Positions 59,535 to 64,000 of a stretch of 64,000 nucleotides of DNA are shown in pieces (positions within the stretch are counted from its first letter, which is position 1; every line of letters starts with the position of its first letter). Source of the DNA: Cellulomonas sp. 73-145 (lineage in GTDB: Bacteria > Actinomycetota > Actinomycetes > Actinomycetales > Cellulomonadaceae); the NCBI GenBank assembly GCA_001898185.1, contig MKTI01000003.1, positions 62,001 through 126,000 of the forward strand, written 5' to 3'. Under the pieces are notes generated by a model. That model was not told where the DNA came from and ran no database searches. It worked only from the letters and a program-made list of their open reading frames with translations. Made by a program: the position numbers and the translations under genes.

Positions 59535-60671
59535 GTGCCTGACGCCGTCCACGCCGTGCCCGTCCGGAGCGGCGACGCCGCACGCCCGCTCGCGCGGCGC
59601 ACCGGCACGTTGCCCCGGCTGCTCGCCGCCGCCTCGACCGTCGCCGTGCTGGCGGCCCTGGCCGCCTGCTCCAACGGCGGCCCCGGACCGTCACGGAGCA
59701 CGCCGGGGGACGTCACGGTCGGACCGAGCGTCGGCGTGCAGAAGCAGGCGGCCCCCACGGCCGCCGTGCCGGCGCGCTGGCCGCTGACCGGCGTCGCCGG
59801 CACGGTGGCGAACCGGCCGGCGCTCGCCGTCAAGATCGAGAACTCCCGCGAGGCCCGTCCGCAGACCGGCCTCGACCAGGCCGACATGGTGTGGGAGGAG
59901 GTCGTCGAGGGCGGCATCACCCGCTTCGCGGCGGTGTTCGACTCGCAGGTGCCGGCCGAGGTGGGACCGGTGCGGTCCGTGCGGCCGATGGACTCGACGA
60001 TCCTCGCGCCGATGCACGGCCTCATCGCGTTCTCCGGCGGTCAGCCGGGCTTCGTGCAGCTGCTCTCCGACGCCGGGCTGCAGATCTTCTCGCAGGACCA
60101 GGGCGCACCGGGTTTCGCCCGCAAGTCCGGCGTCGCACCGGCACCGCACAACGTGTACGGCACACCGTCGACGTGGTGGTCCAACGCCGACGCGCAGCAC
60201 CAGGCGCCGCCGGCCCCGCAGTTCGTCGTCGCGCGGCAGGCGTCCGCGGCGTCCGCCGTGGTGGCGGGTGCACCGGCCGGCGCGGTGAACATCACCATGA
60301 GCGGCTACTCGCAGCCGTCGTGGACCTGGGACGGCGGCAGCGGCACGTGGCTGCGGTCCGAGGGCGGCACGCCGGCGGTGGTGCGGTCCGGTGCACGCCT
60401 GGCGGCCACCAACGTGGTGGTGCTGCGCGTGACGTTGGTGGACACCGGCACCAAGGACCCGGCCGGCAACCCCGTGCCGGAGACGGTGCTGACGGGGTCC
60501 GGCGAGGCGCTCGTCGCGACCGGCGGCAAGACCGTCAAGGCGACGTGGACCAAGGGCGCCAAGCCGGAGGTCCTCAAGCTGACCGGTACGGACGGCCAGC
60601 CCGTGTCCCTCGCCCCGGGCAACACCTGGGTCGAGATGGTGCCGACCAACGGGTCGGTAAACGCGGGCTGA
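59535..60671 (+). CDS. DUF3048 (YerB-like) lipoprotein
   Basis: The 378-residue protein has a lipoprotein signal peptide (VAVLAALAACSNGG) and the DUF3048 domains: PLTGVAGTVANRPALAVKIE, QTGLDQADMVWEEVVEGGIT, GPVRSVRPMDSTIL and, in the C-terminal part, GNTWVEMVP. YerB of B. subtilis is a membrane-attached protein of unknown function found in spore or membrane fractions. GTG 59535 with CGAGGAG upstream is preferred over 59505. It is divergent from menE across a 128-nt gap. Its last codons are 15 nt from the ECF41 sigma gene, which may be co-transcribed. Confidence 0.9.
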   Translation: MPDAVHAVPVRSGDAARPLARRTGTLPRLLAAASTVAVLAALAACSNGGPGPSRSTPGDVTVGPSVGVQKQAAPTAAVPARWPLTGVAGTVANRPALAVKIENSREARPQTGLDQADMVWEEVVEGGITRFAAVFDSQVPAEVGPVRSVRPMDSTILAPMHGLIAFSGGQPGFVQLLSDAGLQIFSQDQGAPGFARKSGVAPAPHNVYGTPSTWWSNADAQHQAPPAPQFVVARQASAASAVVAGAPAGAVNITMSGYSQPSWTWDGGSGTWLRSEGGTPAVVRSGARLAATNVVVLRVTLVDTGTKDPAGNPVPETVLTGSGEALVATGGKTVKATWTKGAKPEVLKLTGTDGQPVSLAPGNTWVEMVPTNGSVNAG

Positions 60672-60686
60672 GCCGGGTCGAGGCAC

Positions 60687-61616
60687 GTGGCCGCCGATCC
60701 CGCGCTCGAGGAGTTCGAGGCGCACCGCGCTCGGCTGTTCGGCATCGCCTACCGGATGCTGGGCTCGGCCGCCGATGCCGACGACGTGCTGCAGGACGCC
60801 TGGCTGCGCTGGCAGGCGGTGGACCGGTCGGCGGTGCAGGCCCCCGCGGCCTTCCTCGCCCGGACGGTGACGAACCTCTGCCTCACGGCGCTGACGTCGG
60901 CCCGGGCCCGTCGTGAGGTCTACGTGGGTCCGAGGCTGCCCGAGCCGGTGCTGACCGGTCCGGCCGGCACGGACCTCGGCCCGCTCGACCACGCCGAGCA
61001 GCGGGACAGCGTGTCGTTCGCCCTGCTCACGGTGCTCGAGCGGCTGTCCCCGCCGGAGCGGGCGGCCTACGTGCTCCGGGAGGCCTTCGCCTACAGCGCG
61101 GCCGAGGTCGCGGAGCTGATCGGCACGTCGGAGGCCAACGTGCGCCAGCTGCACGCGAGGGCCCGGCGCCGCGTCTCCGGGGCAGGCGCGGGTGCGGCGC
61201 CGCGCGAGGCGGATCCGGCTCGCCTGCGCGAGCTGGTCGAGACGTTCCTCGACGCGTCCCGTGGCGGCGACCTGGCCGCGCTCGAGGCGCTGCTCAGCGA
61301 GGACGTCGTCGCGCGTGCCGACGGCGGCGGCGTCGTCAGCGCCGGCCGCCGGCCGGTGGAGGGCCGCGAGAAGGTGGCCCGCTACGTCACCGGTGTGGTG
61401 GACCGCTTCGCCGCCGGGCTGCAGCGGGTGCTCGTCGAGGTCAACGGCGTGCCGGCGGCGGCCTTCACCGACGGCACGAGCCTCCGGGCCGTGCTGGTGG
61501 TGCAGACGCGCGACGGCCGCGTGTCGGCGCTGGACCTGGTGCTGAACCCGGACAAGCTCGCCCACGCCGAGCGGCAGCTGTCACGGATCGGGGCGCTGCC
61601 TGGTCGTGAGGGGTGA
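60687..61616 (+). CDS. sigJ: ECF41-family RNA polymerase sigma factor (SigJ-like)
   Basis: The 309-residue sigma factor has sigma-2 (FEAHRARLFGIAYRMLGSAA, then DADDVLQDAWLRWQAVD), sigma-4 (LTVLERLSPPERAAYVLREA and YSAAEVAELIGTSEANVRQL) and a C-terminal SnoaL-like domain. The conserved ECF41 elements are present: LPEP between the sigma domains, DGGG (DGGGVVSAGRRP) and NPDKL near the end. In this group the C-terminal domain, not an anti-sigma factor, controls activity. The GTG at 60687 has a GTCGAGG site. The next gene encodes an NAD(P)-binding oxidoreductase/epimerase, the typical ECF41 partner and target. Confidence 0.93.
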   Translation: MAADPALEEFEAHRARLFGIAYRMLGSAADADDVLQDAWLRWQAVDRSAVQAPAAFLARTVTNLCLTALTSARARREVYVGPRLPEPVLTGPAGTDLGPLDHAEQRDSVSFALLTVLERLSPPERAAYVLREAFAYSAAEVAELIGTSEANVRQLHARARRRVSGAGAGAAPREADPARLRELVETFLDASRGGDLAALEALLSEDVVARADGGGVVSAGRRPVEGREKVARYVTGVVDRFAAGLQRVLVEVNGVPAAAFTDGTSLRAVLVVQTRDGRVSALDLVLNPDKLAHAERQLSRIGALPGREG

Positions 61617-61632
61617 CGAGAGGAGCACACCC

Positions 61633-62385
61633 ATGACGACCACCCTGGTCACCGGCGCGACCGGCACGCTCGGCACCCCCACCGTCCTCCGGCTGCGCGC
61701 CGCCGGGCACGACGTCCGCGCCCTCAGCCGGCGCACCGGCCCGGGGCTCACCACCGGCGACCTGGTCACCGGTGCCGGTTTGGACCGGGCGCTCGCGGGG
61801 GTCGACACCGTGGTGCACCTGGCGACCGCCCCGCGCGCGAAGGGCGACGTCGAGGCGGCGCGGACGCTGCTGACGGCGGCGGCCGATGCGCACGTGCAGC
61901 ACCTGGTGCTGATCTCGATCGTGGGGATCGACGGCATCCCGCTGGCCTACTACCGGGACAAGGTGGTGATCGAGCGGCTGGTGCGCCAGTCCGGGGTGCC
62001 GTTCACCATCCTGCGGGCCACCCAGTTCCACGGTTTCGTCGAGGCCCTGTTCACGGGTCAGCGTGCGCTGCCCGTCGTCGTCGCCCCGGCGTTCACCGTG
62101 CAGCCGATCGCGGCCGAGGAGGTCGCGGACCGGCTCGTGGAGCTCGCGTCCGACCGGCCGGCCGGACGGGTCCCGGACATCGGCGGTCCCGAGCAGCGCA
62201 CCGTGCCGGAGCTGGCGCGGCTGTGGCGCGGCGCCGTGGGCGGCCGTCGTCCCGTGCTGCCCTTCGTGCTGCCCGGGAAGACGTTCGCCGGCTACCGCTC
62301 CGGCGCAGGGCTCGTGCCGGGTACGCCCTACGGCCGCGTCACGTTCGCCGACCACCTGGCGGCGCGCTCGGCGGCACGGCGCTGA
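61633..62385 (+). CDS. NAD(P)-binding SDR/NmrA-like oxidoreductase, ECF41 partner
   Basis: The 250-residue protein begins MTTTLVTGATGTLGTPTVLR, an atypical-SDR TGxxGxxG nucleotide loop, and continues with VDTVVHLATAPRAKGDVEAA and LRATQFHGFVEALF, typical of NmrA/UbiE-neighbour-type NAD(P)H-binding epimerase-like proteins. ECF41 genes are characteristically linked to such COE proteins (carboxymuconolactone decarboxylase, oxidoreductase or epimerase). GAGAGGAG precedes the ATG at 61633. TGTCACG at 61579-61585 inside the sigma gene could be a -35-like ECF41 element, but the spacing to CGTG (61605) is long. Substrate unknown. Confidence 0.88.
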   Translation: MTTTLVTGATGTLGTPTVLRLRAAGHDVRALSRRTGPGLTTGDLVTGAGLDRALAGVDTVVHLATAPRAKGDVEAARTLLTAAADAHVQHLVLISIVGIDGIPLAYYRDKVVIERLVRQSGVPFTILRATQFHGFVEALFTGQRALPVVVAPAFTVQPIAAEEVADRLVELASDRPAGRVPDIGGPEQRTVPELARLWRGAVGGRRPVLPFVLPGKTFAGYRSGAGLVPGTPYGRVTFADHLAARSAARR

Positions 62386-62393
62386 GGTCCGGG

Positions 62394-62428
62394 GCCGCCC
62401 CGCCGGGCAGCACGCCCCGCGGGGCGGC
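62394..62428. terminator. Hairpin between the SDR gene and menB
   Basis: GCCGCCCCGC (62394-62403) and GCGGGGCGGC (62419-62428) pair perfectly with a 15-nt loop; bidirectional terminator for the convergent genes. Confidence 0.7.
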
Positions 62429-62463
62429 GCCCGCCGAGGGTCGGCGACCGGTGGAGGCCTCCC

Positions 62464-63435
62464 TCAGAACGCGTACGGGAACCCGGACCAGTCGGGGTCA
62501 CGGTGCTGCAGGAACGCGTCACGGCCCTCGACGGCCTCGTCGCTGCCGTACGCCAACCGGGTCGCCTCGCCGGCGAACACCTGCTGACCGGCCAGCCCGT
62601 CGTCGGCCAGGTTGAACGCGAACTTCAGCATCCGGATCGCCTGCGGCGACTTGGTGGCGATGATCCGCGCGTACTCCAGGCCCGCCGCCTCGATGTCGTC
62701 GTGCGCGACGACATCGTTCACCGCACCCCACTCGTAGGCCTGCTGCGCCGAGTACTCCCGGGCGAGGAAGAAGATCTCCCGGGCGCGCTTCTGCCCGACC
62801 TGCCGCGCCAGCAGCGCCGAGCCGTAGCCGGCGTCGAACGAGCCGACGTTCGCATCCGTCTGCATGAACCGGGCGTGCTCGCGGCTGGCGATCGTCAGGT
62901 CGGCCACCACGTGCAGCGAGTGCCCGCCGCCGGCCGCCCAGCCGTTGACCAGGGCGACCACCACCTTGGGCATCGTGCGGATCAGGCGCTGCACCTCGAG
63001 GATGTGCAGCCGCCCGGCCCGCGCGGGGTCCACGGTCGCCGCGGTGTCGCCGTCGGCGTACCGGTACCCGTCGCGGCCGCGCACCCGCTGGTCGCCGCCG
63101 GAGCAGAACGCCCAGCCACCGTCCTTGGGGCTCGGCCCGTTGCCGGTCAGCAGCACCGCGCCCACGTCGGACGTCGTGCGGGCGTGGTCGAGCACCGCGT
63201 ACAGCTCGTCCACCGTGTGCGGGCGGAAGGCGTTGCGCACCTCCGGCCGGTGGAACGCCACCCGCACCACCGGCAGGTCCCGCTGACCGTCGGCCTGGCG
63301 CGCCACCCCGCGGTGGTACGTGATGTCGGTCAGCTGCTCGAAGCCCGGCACGGCGCGCCACCGGGACGGGTCGAAGGTCGCCGAGACGGCGGCAGGCTCG
63401 GGTGTCAGGGGCTGCAGGGCGACGGCGGGGGTCAC
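62464..63435 (-). CDS. menB: 1,4-dihydroxy-2-naphthoyl-CoA synthase
   Basis: MenB closes the second ring of the naphthoquinone. The 323-residue crotonase-family protein has PVVRVAFHRPEVRNAFRPHT (about 63-82), the oxyanion-hole segment AFCSGGDQRVRGRDGY, WAAGGGHSLHVVADLTIASR and the catalytic Asp region DANVGSFDAGYGSALLARQV, which distinguishes MenB from other crotonases. The C-terminus GFPYAF is also typical. GTG 63435 lies 7 nt after TAAGGT (leaderless); the first 35 residues are not conserved. It is divergent from menC. Confidence 0.95.
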   Translation of the reverse strand: MTPAVALQPLTPEPAAVSATFDPSRWRAVPGFEQLTDITYHRGVARQADGQRDLPVVRVAFHRPEVRNAFRPHTVDELYAVLDHARTTSDVGAVLLTGNGPSPKDGGWAFCSGGDQRVRGRDGYRYADGDTAATVDPARAGRLHILEVQRLIRTMPKVVVALVNGWAAGGGHSLHVVADLTIASREHARFMQTDANVGSFDAGYGSALLARQVGQKRAREIFFLAREYSAQQAYEWGAVNDVVAHDDIEAAGLEYARIIATKSPQAIRMLKFAFNLADDGLAGQQVFAGEATRLAYGSDEAVEGRDAFLQHRDPDWSGFPYAF

Positions 63436-63442
63436 GCCCGTC

Positions 63443-63448
63443 ACCTTA
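63443..63448 (-). promoter_or_regulatory. Leaderless promoter -10 box (TAAGGT) of menB
   Basis: Minus strand: TAAGGT, 7 nt spacer, GTG (63435-63433). Confidence 0.62.
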
Positions 63449-63551
63449 GGCCGGGCGGTGCGGCCACCTGCTGCCGACCCGGACCGGCGGCGCCTGGCCG
63501 CCGGGCGCCCTGACCGCGTCGGCCGTACGGAAGGGCTCGAGCGCGGGTGCC

Positions 63552-63557
63552 TAAGGT
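63552..63557 (+). promoter_or_regulatory. Leaderless promoter -10 box (TAAGGT) of menC
   Basis: TAAGGT, 7 nt spacer, GTG at 63565; the same box and spacing as the divergent menB promoter. Confidence 0.65.
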
Positions 63558-63564
63558 GGCGGAC

Positions 63565-64000
63565 GTGCCCGTCCCTGGAGACCTCGTCGTCTGGTCCGTC
63601 CCCATGCGCACCCGGTTCCGCGGGCTGACGTCCCGGGACGGCACGCTGGTGCGCGGCGACGCGGGCTGGGGGGAGTTCAGCCCCTTCTGGGACTACGACG
63701 ACGACGAGTCCCGCCGCTGGTGGCTCGCGGCGCGGGAGGCGGCCGACCAGGGCTGGCCGGCACCGCTGCGCGACCGCATCCCGGTGAACGTCACCGTCCC
63801 GGCGGTGGACGCGGCCACGGCCCACCGCATCGTCCGCGAGTCCGGCGGCTGCACGACCGCCAAGGTGAAGGTCGCCGAGCCGGGGCAGTCGCCCGCCGAC
63901 GACGAGGCGCGGCTCGAGGCGGTGCGCGACGCGCTCGGTCCGGACGGCGCCATCCGGGTGGACGCCAACACCGCCTGGGACGTGGACACCGCCGCCGCTC
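63565..64000 (+). CDS. menC: o-succinylbenzoate synthase (3' partial)
   Basis: The reading frame runs off the right edge, so only the first 145 residues are visible and automatic ORF listing misses it. It is an enolase-superfamily protein: LVVWSVPMRTRFRGLTSRDG at the N-terminal cap, GWGEFSPFWDYDDDESRRWW, the catalytic Lys pair TAKVKVAEPG (Lys100 and Lys102) and the first metal-ligand strand RVDANTAWDVD (Asp133). MenC dehydrates SHCHC to o-succinylbenzoate. GTG 63565 is 7 nt after TAAGGT. menD would be expected further right. Confidence 0.93.
   Translation, partial: MPVPGDLVVWSVPMRTRFRGLTSRDGTLVRGDAGWGEFSPFWDYDDDESRRWWLAAREAADQGWPAPLRDRIPVNVTVPAVDAATAHRIVRESGGCTTAKVKVAEPGQSPADDEARLEAVRDALGPDGAIRVDANTAWDVDTAAA

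Noticed and set aside
61579..61608. ECF41-type promoter TGTCACG...CGTG before the SDR gene
   Set aside because: The -35-like element fits but the spacing to CGTG is 19 nt and the last base differs from CGTC; too weak to list as a feature.
1..64000. tRNA, rRNA, insertion sequence or prophage genes
   Set aside because: Looked for but none recognised; no transposase, integrase or tRNA-like cloverleaf sequence stood out by eye.

Overview
The window is 64 kb of very GC-rich DNA with dense, frequently overlapping genes and many GTG starts, typical of an actinobacterium. The gene content suggests a Cellulomonas-like member of the Micrococcales: plant cell wall sugar operons, anaerobic ribonucleotide reductase, Rex, menaquinone and cytochrome c genes. 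This placement is inferred from gene content and order, not from a search. I saw no rRNA, tRNA, CRISPR array, insertion sequence, prophage or att site. It reads as ordinary chromosome. No stretch longer than 300 bases lacks a gene. The longest gap, 12350-12640, holds degenerate repeats.

Layout: 1-4945 is a tad (Flp pilus / type IVb secretion-like) operon in the order ssd-tadA-tadB-tadC-DUF4244-tadE-tadG, mostly coupled by 4-nt GTGA overlaps. It converges on an MrfA/YprA-type helicase (4954-7650, minus). A NrdR-box-like site precedes nrdD-nrdG (7875-10594). Next come a DUF222-HNH protein, a STAS anti-sigma antagonist, the proton pyrophosphatase hppA, a frameshifted EEP-family gene and an NPPF methyltransferase.

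18349-25028 is a predicted xyloglucan-oligosaccharide operon: a LacI regulator with a double palindromic operator, a sugar-binding lipoprotein, two permeases and a GH31 alpha-xylosidase. 25280-31669 encodes a MacAB-like ABC system with two HlyD-type adaptors and a DUF5666-like lipoprotein. proC follows. 32730-41943 is an L-arabinose region: a LacI regulator, araB-araD-araA, and a ChvE/MmsA/MmsB-type sugar ABC transporter. The two operons share the same 16-bp operator over their promoters. 42050-44257 is a TetR-controlled ABC-2 exporter.

44298-50173 holds housekeeping and regulatory genes: PPK2, a histone-deacetylase-like enzyme, a BldC-like regulator, the 32-residue ribosomal protein bS22, a GNAT, a SerB-like HAD, a glutaredoxin and Rex. 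A divergent YceI/MarR pair follows. 51527-56741 is a cytochrome c maturation set (histidine phosphatase, ResA-like, CcdA, ResB, CcsB). It leads into menaquinone genes (menA, menE, menB, partial menC) interleaved with a DUF4229 protein, a DUF3048 lipoprotein and an ECF41 sigma factor with its partner oxidoreductase. Much of 46.6-64 kb matches, from memory, the gene order around Rv0500-Rv0555 of Mycobacterium tuberculosis.

Window-wide signals: at least nine genes carry a TANNNT box exactly 6-7 nt before an ATG or GTG, so they are predicted to be leaderless. This includes all four men genes. Many genes carry short in-frame tandem repeats in tails or linkers. Both sugar ABC operons have a perfect 15-bp hairpin directly after the binding-protein gene.
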